Notes under the pieces: generated by a model
Seen by the model: the letters and a program-made list of their open reading frames with translations, nothing else
Database searches by the model: none
Told to the model about the DNA's origin: nothing
Made by a program: the position numbers and the translations under genes
In this document: one piece after another, positions 43,357 to 53,562 of the stretch
Layout: each line of letters begins with the position of its first letter
How positions within the stretch are numbered: the stretch's first letter is position 1
Assembly: GCA_963756425.1 (NCBI GenBank)
Contig: CAVWNW010000015.1
Span: 62,001 to 126,000 of the forward strand
Direction: 5' to 3'
DNA length: 64,000 nucleotides
From: DASQUK01 sp963756425
GTDB taxonomy: Bacteria; Actinomycetota; Acidimicrobiia; Acidimicrobiales; VFJN01

Positions 43357-44055
43357 ATGCATCACGCAATTCGGATACTGGTGGTGGACAGCGAGGCGGC
43401 CGAGCGGGCCCCCCTCGTCAGTGCGTTGCGCGCCGCTGGGTACGAGACGACGGCGTGCTCGACCGCCGTCGAGGCGGTCCGCACCTCGGCAACGTTTCGA
43501 CCGGACCTCGTGATGTTGGAGATGCTGCTGCAGGGTCAGGTCGACGGCGCCGCCTTGGCTCGCCACCTACGTGCCGAACGCAATCCGCTGCTGATGTTCG
43601 TCACACGCGACGCCAGCGTCGCCGGCCGGTTGGCCGCATTCGAGGCCGGCGCCGACGACTACGTGGTCAAGCCCTATCTGATCGACGAGCTGCTGGCCCG
43701 CGTGCGCGCCGTGCTCCGGCGGACGGGACGGACGGCCTCTCAGGTCACCCAGGTCGGCCGGCTCGTGGTCGACGAACCGGCTCACCGGGTGACGGTGGGC
43801 GACACCATCGTCGACCTCGGTCCGACCGACTTTGCGCTCCTCGCGGTCCTCGCCCGGCACGCCGGGCAGGTGCTGTCGAAGTCCCGCCTCCTGGAGTTGG
43901 TGTGGGGCTACGAAGCCGTCGACGAGAACCTGGTCGAGGTGCACATCAGCATCCTGCGCCGGCGGCTGGGCACCGAAGCCCGCCTGATTCACACAGTGCG
44001 TGGAGTTGGCTACGTTCTGCGCGACAGCAATCCTGTCGACCTTCAGGATCCGTAA
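43357..44055 (+). CDS. OmpR/PhoB-type response regulator lacking the phosphoacceptor Asp
   Basis: A 232-aa protein. The receiver domain starts IRILVVDSEAAERAPLVSAL, has the switch Thr in LMFVTRDAS and Lys105 in DDYVVKPYLIDELLARV. Where the phosphorylated Asp should be, the sequence reads LVMLEMLLQG, so residue 55 is Glu. The C-terminal winged helix reads VDLGPTDFALLAVLARHAGQ, LLELVWGYEAVDENLVEVHI and IHTVRGVGYVL, a complete OmpR DNA-binding domain. Glu at this place can mimic the phosphorylated state, so activity may not depend on a kinase. No histidine kinase gene is adjacent. A strong hairpin lies 43 nt after the stop. Confidence 0.88.
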   Translation: MHHAIRILVVDSEAAERAPLVSALRAAGYETTACSTAVEAVRTSATFRPDLVMLEMLLQGQVDGAALARHLRAERNPLLMFVTRDASVAGRLAAFEAGADDYVVKPYLIDELLARVRAVLRRTGRTASQVTQVGRLVVDEPAHRVTVGDTIVDLGPTDFALLAVLARHAGQVLSKSRLLELVWGYEAVDENLVEVHISILRRRLGTEARLIHTVRGVGYVLRDSNPVDLQDP

Positions 44056-44098
44056 AGGTTCGCCGCGTAGACATCTGCGGTTCGGGCGGGAGCGGAGC

Positions 44099-44130
44099 AT
44101 CCGGGGGCCGGGGCGGCCCGGTCCCCGGAT
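44099..44130 (+). terminator. Strong GC hairpin after the response regulator
   Basis: Positions 44099-44112 pair with 44117-44130 over 14 bp (one G-T pair) around the 4-nt loop GCGG. It lies 43 nt after the response-regulator stop. There is no T-tract, as is common for actinobacterial terminators. Confidence 0.65.
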
Positions 44131-44632
44131 CCCCGCGGTGGCCCCCCGCCGGTCGGTCTATTCGTATGTGAGTTGTGGAGCGATGCGTCGACGGGCGAGG
44201 AACGGGCCGGGGTGAGCGCGCCGCCGACCTGTATGACCCGGCGCTCCGGCGATAACGCTGCGCACGGACTCGGCCGGCCCAGCCCGGCGATCGCCTGCCC
44301 GACAGTGAGGCCCAGACGGCCGATCGGCAGGCGGGGCCAGGTGGAGACCTCGAGGTCCGCGATCCGCAGGGGCGGTCGTGGGGCGCTCGGGCCAGGCTAC
44401 GCCACCAGCCTGTCAACCGTCGCTGGCCGTCGGTCACGGGTAGTCCCGGAGGGCAGGGACGACCGACGGCAGGAGTCGCGAGACGGCTGATGGTGGACTC
44501 GACGTTCGCGGTGGCCCGCGCCGTGGGGTCGTCGCGGCCAGTGGCACGAACGCCTCGCGGCGCCAGCCGCGTGGCCGCCAGAAGCAGGTCCATCAACCGC
44601 CGGCGGCGGGCGGGACCGGGTGCCCGGCAACA
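44131..44632. other. About 500 bp without a supportable gene
   Basis: Short frames exist on both strands but none shows a ribosome-binding site, recognisable motif or sensible composition. On the minus strand this is downstream of the membrane-protein gene; the frame there ends at 44633, so this may be its 3' region or a decayed gene. No hairpin other than that at 44099-44130 was seen. Confidence 0.4.
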
Positions 44633-46944
44633 TCAGGCTCTCGGGGTCGACCTCGGCCCGGATGACCGCAGGCCCGCACCCGAGCCGGACGTGGTTGCGT
44701 TGGACGTCCGAGGCTCACGCCGCACCCACACGTCACACAGCCCCGCTGACCTTCGCTCGACGAACGACACCGTGACCGCCTGCCGCAGGTTCGGGACGGT
44801 GTTCAGGTCCACGCAGACAGTGTCGACCTCGACGCGATCGAGCGCCGCCGCGAAGCGCTGCGCGGACTCGCCCGGCTTCTGCTCACCAGCCATACCTCGG
44901 GCCAGCAGCAGCCGATCGTCGACGAAGAAGTCGCTCGGTGCCGACTCCGAGCCGACGATCGCGACGTAGTGTTCCCGCGGTAGACGGGGAACCGGCCGAG
45001 CTGCGTCGCCGTCGCTACTTCTTCGACCGAGGGCGGCGCGAGGAAACGTCCACCTTCCGGCGTGGCGGCGCTCACCGCATCGGCCGCGTCCTGCAGACCT
45101 TGTGGGATACCGGCGTCCCACGGCCAGACGCTCGGCGCGTCGCGGACGTCGGCATCGATCGAAAAGAAAACCTGCGCGGGGACGCCGTCCGGCCCCGACA
45201 ACCCAAGGCCGAGCGTCGCGGCGGCGACGGTCAGGAGTCCGAGCCTTCGTCGTCTGTCCGCGCTCGCGAGCGCGATGCCGATGAGCACGCTCACCGGGAT
45301 GGCCCATGTCAAGCGGGTCGCGAAGTACTCGAGGTCAAGCACGTCGACGACGAGCATTTCGTACAGCCACGGAGCGAGGACGATCCCGAATACCAGCACG
45401 GTCGAGAGCGCGGCAGCACGGCGCAAGCGCTCTGAACGCAGCAGCAACGGAAACACCGCGATCGCTCCGGCGACGAAGAAGATCGTCAGGACGTGGCCTC
45501 GGTGGTCGCCGACGGCGTAATCCCACGCGGCTCGTGGATCGGGATATCGACCACCGAACAGGTACTGCGACGAACCGGCTCGCTCCTGCAGCACGTACGC
45601 AACGAGGGAGTAGATGCCGATGAACGCGAGTGGTGCTCCGAGCGACGCCAGCTCGGAGAGCCTCGACCGAATCGGGTGCGCGCGAGATGGACGGAGGTCC
45701 CAGACGCCTGCGACGGTGAACGGCACCAGGATGAACGCCGCCGCGAATGCCATCGATGGCGACAATCCAACGGTGCACACCCCGGCAAGGGTGGCCGTCA
45801 GCGACGAGCCGGGGTCCCTGCGCCGCAAGAGGTTCCCCGCTGCGCCGATCAGAAGCGGTATGAACACCAGCCGGCCGATCGTCTTGCCCAGCGACGCTGA
45901 CGCGAAGAGCGTTGGACCTTGGTTCGCAGTCATGAGGATCAGCGCCGCTGCTGCGAACCCTCCGACGAGGTTGGCGCGTCGCAGGCCGAGGCCCCGTGCG
46001 GCATATCTCGCTGCGAACGGCAGCAGGAACACCAGCGCCGGTGTCACGATCCGGAACACGACCGTCGCCGGTAACGCTCCAGTGGTCGCTGAAAGCGCTC
46101 CGATGAGCGGTTCGTACGACGAGAAGATGTCGCCGTACGGGTAGTGCGTCGCGTCATCGAAGCCGAACATGTAATCGCGGATCGGGAACGACGTCGTGCT
46201 CTCCGGCGTAGTGCTCGGCTTTGTTGAGGTAGTAGGTGTTGTCGGGGTTCCAGAACTGTGCGCCGATGATCCAGACGCCGAGGAGCACCCCAAACGCGGC
46301 GAGGATCAGGTTCGACGCGAGCGTCGGCGGTCGTGGGAGCAAGGTGCTCTGTGCCTGCCCTCCGCTCGTTGGGGCATCCGGCACCCCCGGGGCGGCGTCC
46401 GAACCGACGTCGGGACCAGCGAACCATTGGGCCGATCGCGGCAGTGCGATCGTAGCGATCGCGACGACGCACACGAACACGACGAACACCGTCCAACTCC
46501 ACGAGAAGGCGAGGGTTGCGAGTACCGCGATCGTGCCGATGACGACCAAGCGGACATCGCTTTCGTCGATGCGTCGCATGAGCGCAGGAACCAGCGCACG
46601 GAGGACAAGAAGCGCGCCGGGCGGCGGCGACGAGCACTCCACGTCCCGGCATCAAATGCCACGGGAGCGACGAGCACGACCGCGAACACGCAGCTCAGCG
46701 GGACTGCGTCGGCTCTCTTCGTTCGAGGTGTTCACCGTCGGCAGGGGCCAGCGGAGGGCGAAGAGGACGATCCCGCCGGCGGCCACGATCGCGAACGCGA
46801 CCGCGAAGTACCATCCAACCCGAGAGCCAGAGCGGCGAAGTACCCGAGTGTCCACGATCCGAATCCGTAGATCAGCAAGTTCAAGCTGTAAGGCGGCTCT
46901 GCTGACCCACGTGCGGTGCTCAGAAGCCTTGCGGTGTGCGACAT
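44633..46944 (-). pseudogene. Large polytopic membrane protein, frame broken several times
   Basis: The ATG at 46944 (MSHTARLLSTARGSAEPPYS, LLIYGFGSWTLGYFAALALG) starts a chain that crosses frames near 46850, 46700, 46200 and 44980. Readable parts include AVLATLAFSWSWTVFVVFVC, QFWNPDNTYYLNKAEHYAGE, then IRDYMFGFDDATHYPYGDIF, about ten further hydrophobic helices between 46100 and 45150, and a soluble C-terminus (EHYVAIVGSESAPSDFFVDD, then EVDTVCVDLNTVPNLRQAV). The restored protein would have about 765 residues. The topology recalls membrane glycosyltransferases or flippase-associated proteins of glycan clusters, but I do not recognise the family. Downstream genes for a methyltransferase and GT2 support a glycan role. 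Confidence 0.6.
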
Positions 46945-47110
46945 TTCGCACGGCTCTGTCCGCGTCGGGGCTCAGGGTCGTGCTTGCGCGTTGTGCGGCG
47001 GTCACCCCTCACCGTCCATGTGCGAGTGGGAGAGGACGCAGTGGTCGCCGACCGTGCGCAAGCGGCGAACGAATGGACGTCCCAGCCCTAGCCACGACAG
47101 GCTTCCTCCG

Positions 47111-47870
47111 ATGTCCGCGGAAATCGACCAGCTGGCAATGATCCACCGGTTGCCGCCGGGCGCGCATCGTCGACCGCTCGAGTACCTCGCCGAGCTCGCA
47201 CCGGGCGGCGCGTGATCCACATCGGATTCGCCGATGCGGGCTGCCGCGAGATGCAGGCGGGAGCCGGCACGTGGCTCCACGCGCACCTCGCGACAGCGGC
47301 ATCCCTGATCGGTCTCGACGTCGACGAGGCCGGCGTGCACGCCGGCCGCGCGAGGCCGGCTTCGACGCGCACGTCGTCGATTGTCGCGATCCGCGAGCGA
47401 GGTAGCCGCGCTCGGCCTCGAACCAGCCGACCTCGTCGTCGCCGGCGAGGTGATCGAGCACCTCGACGCGCCGGGCCCGTTCCTCGACGCCGTGCGCCGC
47501 TCGTCCGACCGGGCGGCATGCTCGTCGCTGACCACACCGAACGCCAGTGGCCTCGGCAACGCGCTCGCCGCGCTTGCCGGCTACGAGGTGCAACCATCCC
47601 GACCACGTCACGCTGTTCAGCTGCCGCACGCTGACGGCGCTGCTCGAACGCCACGGCTGGTCGGTGAGTCGAGATCCGCACGTACGTGCCGAAGGTCAAG
47701 GCGACCGGCGAGCGACTCAGGAAAGGTGCGGCTGCTGCGTGCCGGTGGCGCGGGGCTGCGATGGCTCGAACTGGCCGCCGGTCGTCTCGGCCGTCCCTTC
47801 GCCGCCGACGGCCTGATCATGGTTGCCGCGGCACGCGGCCTGAGCTGCTCCGGCGACGCGGCACGCGCGG
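47111..47870 (+). pseudogene. SAM-dependent methyltransferase, frame broken several times
   Basis: From the ATG at 47111: MSAEIDQLAMIHRLPPGAHR, LEYLAELAPGG, then VIHIGFADAGCREMQAGAGT, SLIGLDVDEAGVHAG, DLVVAGEVIEHLDAPGPFLD (the acidic post-motif segment), RPGGML and TTPNASGLGNALAALAGYEV, HPDHVTLFSCRTLTALLERH, and a tail near LIMVAAARG. These are motifs I, II and III of class I methyltransferases of the kind found with glycan genes. Single-base gains and losses near 47210, 47350, 47398, 47505 and 47530 break the frame. The 3' end is uncertain and abuts the convergent DUF2304 gene. Confidence 0.66.
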
Positions 47871-48217
47871 TCAGCATTCGTTCGCCTGCCGTTCGTTCAG
47901 CAACGCGCATTCCTCGGCGAGCTTGCGGGTCCGATCCTCGAGGCGCGAAAGCTCCCACGAGAAGTGCAGCGAGAGGACGAGCAGGAAGGTGATCGCCATG
48001 AGCAGGAAACCCGAGTGCCGGCGTCCGGATGCCGACGAGGTCGGAGAACCACTCGAGCAGAGCCGGCGCCGTGGCGAGCACGGCGAGCGCCGCGCCGAGC
48101 GACACCCACAGCACCGAGTACTTCGCGCGCAGCCGGTGACGGCGCACCAGTCGCAGGATGAAGAACAGCGTCGCCGGCAGTGACGACGAGCACGAGGATG
48201 TGCGCTCGCAGGCTCAT
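47871..48217 (-). pseudogene. DUF2304 membrane protein, frame broken twice or more
   Basis: From the ATG at 48217 the text reads MSLRAHILVLVVTA, then (other frame) HRLRAKYSVLWVSLGAALAV and APALLEWFSDLVGIRTPALG, then (third frame) FLLMAITFLLVLSLHFSWEL with SRLEDRTRKLAEECALLNER. This is the three-helix plus coiled-coil layout of DUF2304, a small membrane protein almost always encoded next to a polyprenyl-phosphate-mannose-synthase-like GT2. That neighbour is directly upstream here. It may act as a membrane partner for the GT2. The indels are probably sequencing errors. Confidence 0.72.
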
Positions 48218-48231
48218 GCCGCCGGCCCGTC

Positions 48232-49080
48232 TCACGGCTCGGCGACGCGATCGCTTCGTCGACGGCTCGCTCGACCGCGCGGGCCATCGGCATCCTCTGC
48301 GTCGGTCGCTCCGTCGGTGACGTTGCGCGGGCTGGTGTACGACGTGAGCAGCACGACGAGCAGGCGGACGTAGTAGTACGCGAGGCGCCAGCCCCGGGTC
48401 GACGGCGCGCCGCCAGTTCGACCGAGCATGCCGGCCGGAACCTCGCGCACGTCGAAGCCGGCGTTGCTCGGCGATGACGAGCGCCTCGACCGAGTCCATG
48501 TACTCGACGGGGTAGTGCTCGGCGAAGTACGCCAGCATCGGCGCGGAGAACCCGCGGAAGCCCGAGCTCGTGTCGGTGAACCGCCGCCCGACGAGCCGCC
48601 GCACGATCCACTCCAGGCCCCGCATCGCGAGCCGCCGGATCCGACTGACGCGATAGGTCGGCGTGCCGCCTTCGATGAACCGGCTGCCGATCACGAGGTC
48701 GGCGCCGTCGGCGACCGCGCGAGGAGTCGCTGCACCGTCGTGCGGATCGTGCTGGCCGTCGGCGTCGAACTGCACCGCGGCGCCGTAGCCGTGGTCGACG
48801 GCGTACCGGAACCGGTGCGCAGGGCGCCGCCGATGCCGAGGTTGAACGGCAGCTCGACGACCGCCACGCCTGCCGCCGCGGCGACCGCCGCCGTGGCGTC
48901 GGTCGACCCGTCGGACACGACGAGCACATCGAGATCGGGACAGCTCGCGGCTCGAGCTCGGCGAGCACACGCGGGCAGCGACGCGGCCTCGTTGTAGGCA
49001 GGAATGATCACGAGTCCGGATGGACGCGATCCGGCGGATGCCGGCGCGCGGATGACCCGACCAGGGAACGTCCCCAACAT
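48232..49080 (-). pseudogene. DPM1-like GT2 (polyprenyl-phosphate glycosyltransferase), frame broken several times
   Basis: Readable in order: GLVIIPAYNEAASLPA, DLDVLVVSDGSTDATAAVAA, VVELPFNLGIGGALRTG, AVDHGYGAAVQFDADGQHDP with the DXD, VADGADLVIGSRFIEGGTPT, RRLVGRRFTDTSSGFRGFSA, YFAEHYPVEYMDSVEALVIA, and a tail with VPAGMLGRTGGAPSTRGWRL and AYYYVRLLVVLLTS. This is the order of motifs in dolichol/polyprenyl-phosphate mannose or glucose synthases. The frame shifts several times over 850 nt. It would load a sugar onto a lipid carrier for an extracytoplasmic transferase, possibly the large membrane protein at 44.6-46.9 kb. Confidence 0.74.
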
Positions 49081-49241
49081 GTAGGAAACCGTAGGCGGGC
49101 ACGGACAGGGCGCGCGCCTATGTGCTCTTGATGTGGGCCTACGACGACCAGCGCAAGAGCTGAGCCGTTGCCAGTGTCTCACGGTGGACTTGCCGCGCTC
49201 GCTCTGCTGGAGCAAGAAAATCCTGGTCACACCGCAAGTTG

Positions 49242-49315
49242 TGGAGACGATGGGACTCGAACCCACGACCCCCTGCTTGCAAAGCAGGTGCTCTAGCCAA
49301 CTGAGCTACGTCCCC
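49242..49315 (-). tRNA. tRNA-Ala (UGC)
   Basis: On the minus strand the cloverleaf begins GGGGACGTAGCTCAGTTGG, has the anticodon stem CCTGC/GCAGG enclosing TTTGCAA (anticodon TGC), the T arm GTGGGTTCGAGTCCCA and acceptor strand CGTCTCC with discriminator A. The acceptor contains G3-T70, the alanine identity pair. The CCA end is not encoded. Confidence 0.97.
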
Positions 49316-49458
49316 GGGCCAGCGCCCACGGGCCTGGGACCGACCAGCGTACCGATCCGCCGTCGACGGCCGAAGCTCGTTTGCCGGTCGGCGAGGGTCG
49401 CTGGCCGCCGGCAGGAGCGACGCACGGGGTCCGCTCCCGCGACATAGGTTGCGGCGCC

Positions 49459-50229
49459 GTGAGGGGATGGATCGCCACGCTGGCCGTCGTGATCCTCGTG
49501 GTCGGCGTCGGCGTCGGTCTGTGGCTGACGTACGACTCCACGCGCGTGTCGGACGGCTCGGCGCTGACCGCCGGGCCGTCCCGTCGGGTCACGACGACGA
49601 CCGCCCCCCGTGTCACCGCCCCGCAGACACCCGCGTGCGGGCAGGGCGACGAGCCCGTGGAGGGCGACCCCCTCGCCGACTGGGCGACGATCGTGATCGA
49701 CACAGGTCGCGCCCTCCCGCCCGATTTCGTCCCAGGGGATTTGGTGGAGGTGACGGCCGCCGGCTTCGCCCAGCGCGACCGGGTCCGCGAGTTCGTCACC
49801 CTCGATCTGGCGGCGCTTCGCATGGCGGCCGAGGCCAACGGCACGCCGATCGTCGTGGTCTCCGCGTACCGCAGCTTCGCCTACCAGGAGGGCCTTTTCC
49901 GCGACGAGGCCGCTCGGGTGGGCGAGGACCGCGCGGCCGCCGGGGTGGCCCGGCCCGGTCACAGCGAGCACCAGCTCGGCACCGCTCTCGACGTCCTGAA
50001 CCCCGAGGCCGGTGAGCTCAGCGCCGCGTTCGCCGACACGCCGGCCGGTCAGTGGGTCGCCGCCCACGCCCACGAGTACGGCTTCGTGCTCAGCTACCCC
50101 GCGGACGCCCAGGACCGCAGCTGCTACGAGTTCGAGCCGTGGCATCTGCGCTACGTCGGGCGCGACATCGCGGCGCAGATCCACGCTTCCGGCCTCTCGC
50201 CGCGGGAGTGGTTCCTGCTCCACCGGTGA
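49459..50229 (+). CDS. VanY-family D-alanyl-D-alanine carboxypeptidase
   Basis: A 256-aa protein from the GTG at 49459. One N-terminal helix (WIATLAVVILVVGVGVGLW) anchors or exports it, followed by a Thr/Pro linker. The peptidase_M15 domain contains VVVSAYRSFAYQEGLF, the zinc motif PGHSEHQLGTALDVLN (SxHxxGxAxD) and YEFEPWHLRYVG (ExxWH), so all three zinc ligands and the catalytic Glu are present. It trims the terminal D-Ala of peptidoglycan stem peptides or cleaves dipeptides. It is followed by the S33 hydrolase gene with a 66-nt gap. Confidence 0.9.
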   Translation: MRGWIATLAVVILVVGVGVGLWLTYDSTRVSDGSALTAGPSRRVTTTTAPRVTAPQTPACGQGDEPVEGDPLADWATIVIDTGRALPPDFVPGDLVEVTAAGFAQRDRVREFVTLDLAALRMAAEANGTPIVVVSAYRSFAYQEGLFRDEAARVGEDRAAAGVARPGHSEHQLGTALDVLNPEAGELSAAFADTPAGQWVAAHAHEYGFVLSYPADAQDRSCYEFEPWHLRYVGRDIAAQIHASGLSPREWFLLHR

Positions 50230-50295
50230 CCGAACCGCCCGACGGAGGCGCCGGCCGACCTCGCGGCGATGCTCCGGCGCGGATACCGTCGGCCG

Positions 50296-51770
50296 GTGCG
50301 TCGAATCGCCCTGGCACTGACAGCCTGCCTGGCACTCGTGGCCGCCGCCTGCACCAGCGAGGCCGACGACAACCCTCTGGAGGCGGGCAACGACGGGTCC
50401 GGCGACCAGTCCTCCGCCACTGGGTCCGACAGCCCGGACGAGGCCGCCGGCGACACCCTCGATTGGGAGGAGTGCGGCGGGGACGCAGAGTGTGCCGCCC
50501 TGGACGTGCCGGTGGACTACGACCAGCCCGAGGGCGACACCCTCACCCTGAGCGTCGCCCGGGTGCCCGCCAGCGGTGACCGCATCGGCGCCCTGTTCGT
50601 CAACCCCGGCGGGCCGGGAGCGAGCGCGGCCGACTTCGCCACCACGCTCGCCTTCTCCCTGCCGGACGACATCACCGAGCGCTTCGACATCGTGGGCGTC
50701 GACCCCCGCGGCCTCGGCGCCAGCGACATCGACTGCGGCGGCGACTTCGCAGAGCTCTACGGCGTCGACTACTCCATCGACTCGCCTGAGGACGAAACCA
50801 CGCTGCTCGACGTCAGCTCCGACTACGTCGACGGCTGTGAGGCGGCGGCCGGGGACCTGCTGCCGCACCTCGGCACCGCCAACGTCGCCCGTGACATCGA
50901 CGCCGTCCGCGCCGCCATGGGCGATGAGCAGCTCAACTACCTCGGCTTCAGCTATGGCACCGCCATCGGTCAGATGCTCGCGGACATGTTCCCGGACCGG
51001 GTGCGGGCCATGGTCATCGACGGCGTGCTCGAGCTGGGCCCGACCGGCACCGAGCTGGCGGCCGAGCAGGCGCGTGGATTCGAGGATGCGTTCGCGGCCT
51101 TCGCCGACGACTGCGACGCCGATCCGTCGTGCCCGATCGCTCCCGACGCCACCGCCGCGCTGGACGAGCTGAGCGCCCGCGTGGAGCAGGAGCCGATACC
51201 GGGATCGCCCCGTGACCTCGGACCCGGCGAGCTGTCGACGGGGCTGGCGCTGCCGCTGTACAGCCAGTCCTTGTGGCCCGAGCTGGCCGACGCCATCGCC
51301 GAGGGCCTCGATGGCGACGGCTCCGCCATGGTTGACCTGGCGGACCAGTACATCGGCATCGCCGACTTCGACATCTACTTCGCGGTGAACTGCCTCGACC
51401 TCGAGTGGCCGGAATCGCCGGACGAGCTGCTGGCCGCGGGTGTGGACGCGGCTGGCGAGGCCCCCCACTTCGGCGAGCCCATCGTCAACGACTACGTCCG
51501 CTGCGCCATCTGGCCAGTCCAGGAGCAACCCCTGCCCGCGGTGACCGCCCCCGGCGCGCCCCGATCGTGGTGGTGTCGACGACCGGCGATCCCGCGACGC
51601 CCTACGAGGCCGGCGTGCGGACGGCCGAGCGACTCGAGTCCGGGGTCCTGCTCACCTACGAGGGTGAAGGTCACACCGTGGTCGGCAACGGCGTGGCGTG
51701 CATCGACGATGCCGTGGCCCGCTACCTGGTCGACTTGGAACCGCCGGAGGACGGCACGACCTGCTCGTGA
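50296..51770 (+). pseudogene. Alpha/beta-hydrolase lipoprotein (TAP/S33-like) with one frameshift
   Basis: The GTG at 50296 starts RRIALALTACLALVAAACTS, a lipoprotein signal. The catalytic domain shows GALFVNPGGPGASAADFA (oxyanion loop), FDIVGVDPRGLGASD, and the nucleophile elbow YLGFSYGTAIGQ. The frame is lost in a C-run near 51555; the other frame continues PIVVVSTTGDPATPYEAGVR with its Asp, and GVLLTYEGEGHTVVG with the catalytic His, ending at 51770. Together they form a complete tripeptidyl-aminopeptidase-like S33 enzyme of about 490 aa. The one-base loss in a homopolymer is probably a sequencing error; otherwise the catalytic Asp and His would be lost. Confidence 0.82.
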
Positions 51771-51793
51771 CCGCCGGCGGTGACCGCCGGCGA

Positions 51794-53383
51794 TCAGCCC
51801 GCGGTGCCCTCGGCGACGAGGCGATCGAGCACCAGCTCAGGACTCTCGGACTCGACCCGTGCCAGCCAGTACGGGCTCTCGAACAGCGCGTAGAGCGTTC
51901 CGTCGGCCCGCACCAGCACCCGGACCGCCGGCAGGGCGCGCAGCGTCGCCTCCGACGCCTCGTCGGTGCGCCGGGCCAGCGTGTACGCCGTCGGCGACAG
52001 GTCGGTGGCCGCGCCGAACTCGTGCTCGAGCCGCCAGACCGCCACGTCCAGCTGCATCGGGCCCACCGCGGCGAGCACGGGCGCCTGGTCACCCTGGTCA
52101 CGGTCCCGCAGCACCTGGACCACGCCCTCCTCGTCGAGCTGCGCGATCCCGCGGCGGAACTGCTTGAACCGCCCCGTGTCGCGCGGCCGCGCCGTCACGA
52201 AGTGCTCGGGTGCGAACTCCGGCAACCGCGGGAACTCGACCGGTACGTCGACATAGAGCGTGTCGCCCACCCGCACGTCGGTGGCGTTCACCAGCGCCAC
52301 GATGTCGCCCGGGAAGGCCTCGTCGACCGTGTCCCGCTCCTGGCCGAACAGCGAATGGGCGTACTTGGTGGCGAACGGCCGTCCGGTCGGCTCGTGGGTC
52401 ACGACCATGCCGCGCTCGAAGCGTCCCGAGCAGACCCGCACGAATGCGACACGGTCGCGGTGCGACGGGTCCATGTTGGCCTGCACCTTGAACACGAACG
52501 CCGAGAAGGGGTCGTCGAGCTTGCGGGCGGCGCCATCCACGTCGAACCGCGGCGTCGGCGGCGGCGCCAGTTCGACGATGCCGTCGAGCAACGGCCTGAC
52601 CCCGAAGTTGGTGAGCGCCGAACCGACGAAGACCGGCGTCTGCTCGCCGGCGAGGAAGAGATCGGGGTCGAACCCGCCGCCGACCTCCTCGAGCAGCGCG
52701 ACCTCGTCGCGCGCGGACCGCCAGGCGTCCCCGTCGTGGCCGCGGGCGGCGTCCTCGGGGTCGACCACCTCCTCGGTCGCCTCGGCGGCGCCGTGCGCAG
52801 TGCGGCCGTAGCGCACGTAGCGATCGGTCCGCCGGTCGATGAGACCCCGGAAGTCGCCGGCGATGCCCACGGGCCAGGTCACGGGCACCGGCTGGAGGTC
52901 GAGCCTCGCCTCGATCTCGTCGAGCAGCTCCAGCGCGTCGCGACCGGGACGGTCCCACTTGTTGAGGAAGGTGATCAGCGGCACGTTGCGCGTGCGGCAG
53001 ACCTCGAACAGCTTGAGCGTCTGTGCCTCGATGCCCTTGGCGGCGTCGAGAACCATGACGGCGGCGTCGACCGCGGCCAGCACGCGATAGGTGTCCTCGG
53101 AGAAGTCGCGGTGACCCGGCGTGTCGAGCAGGTTCAGCACGTCGCCGCCGTAGGGGAACTGCAGCGCGGCGGACGAGATCGAGATCCCCCGCTTCTGCTC
53201 GAGCTCCATCCAGTCGGACCGGGCGCGGCGCCGCTCACCCCGGGCCTTGACCTGGCCGGCCTCCTGCACCGCACCGCCGTAGAGCAGGAACTTCTCGGTG
53301 AGGGTGGTCTTGCCCGCGTCGGGGTGGCTGATGATGGCGAACGTACGGCGGCGCGACGCGCTCTCGGACAGGGACTCGGACAT
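51794..53383 (-). CDS. prfC: Peptide chain release factor 3
   Basis: A 529-aa translational GTPase. The P-loop reads FAIISHPDAGKTTLTEKFLL, the form particular to RF3. Other signatures are RGISISSAALQF (switch I), LLDTPGHRDFSEDTYRVL (switch II), ITFLNKWDRPGRDALELLDE (G4, NKWD) and VFVGSALTNFGVRPLLDG. Domains II and III follow (PEHFVTARPRDTGRFKQFRR, GPMQLDVAVWRLEHEF). It recycles RF1 and RF2 after peptide release. The start at 53383 (MSESLSESASRRR) was chosen by similarity of length; an ATG at 53392 is as plausible and neither has a clear ribosome-binding site. Confidence 0.95.
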   Translation of the reverse strand: MSESLSESASRRRTFAIISHPDAGKTTLTEKFLLYGGAVQEAGQVKARGERRRARSDWMELEQKRGISISSAALQFPYGGDVLNLLDTPGHRDFSEDTYRVLAAVDAAVMVLDAAKGIEAQTLKLFEVCRTRNVPLITFLNKWDRPGRDALELLDEIEARLDLQPVPVTWPVGIAGDFRGLIDRRTDRYVRYGRTAHGAAEATEEVVDPEDAARGHDGDAWRSARDEVALLEEVGGGFDPDLFLAGEQTPVFVGSALTNFGVRPLLDGIVELAPPPTPRFDVDGAARKLDDPFSAFVFKVQANMDPSHRDRVAFVRVCSGRFERGMVVTHEPTGRPFATKYAHSLFGQERDTVDEAFPGDIVALVNATDVRVGDTLYVDVPVEFPRLPEFAPEHFVTARPRDTGRFKQFRRGIAQLDEEGVVQVLRDRDQGDQAPVLAAVGPMQLDVAVWRLEHEFGAATDLSPTAYTLARRTDEASEATLRALPAVRVLVRADGTLYALFESPYWLARVESESPELVLDRLVAEGTAG

Positions 53384-53414
53384 GCGGAGCATCAGGGTAC
53401 GGGCCGGCCCGCAA

Positions 53415-53530
53415 AAGCAGTACCGTTCCCGGCCGAGCCCGCGAGCCAGCGAAGTCCGGTCCATCCCGGCGCTGTCCCGCAACTGTGATGCCTCGAACGA
53501 GGACGAGCCAGGTCGCCTGGCGCGCGGGCG
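53415..53530 (+). promoter_or_regulatory. Cobalamin riboswitch (aptamer)
   Basis: The stretch holds the ordered conserved blocks of the B12 aptamer: GCGAAGTCCGGTCCATCCCGG (with a slightly altered joining segment), CGCTGTCCCGCAACTGTGAT in the core, and the B12 box GAGCCAGGTCGCCTGGC near 53504-53520. It lies 95 nt before btuF, on the same strand. Outer boundaries are approximate. Confidence 0.85.
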
Positions 53531-53562
53531 CACGAAACCCTTCGAGGACAGGGCACTTCGTG
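53527..53562 (+). terminator. Hairpin in the riboswitch expression platform
   Basis: CGCACGAA at 53527-53534 and TTCGTGCG at 53555-53562 are perfect complements around a 20-nt loop that contains a smaller CCCT/AGGG stem. It directly follows the B12 box, so it probably switches with the aptamer. There is no T-tract; it may act on transcription via Rho or on initiation at btuF. Confidence 0.55.

Noticed and set aside
49306..51528. 740-aa minus-strand ORF
   Set aside because: It lies opposite VanY and the S33 hydrolase and spans the tRNA; no motif.
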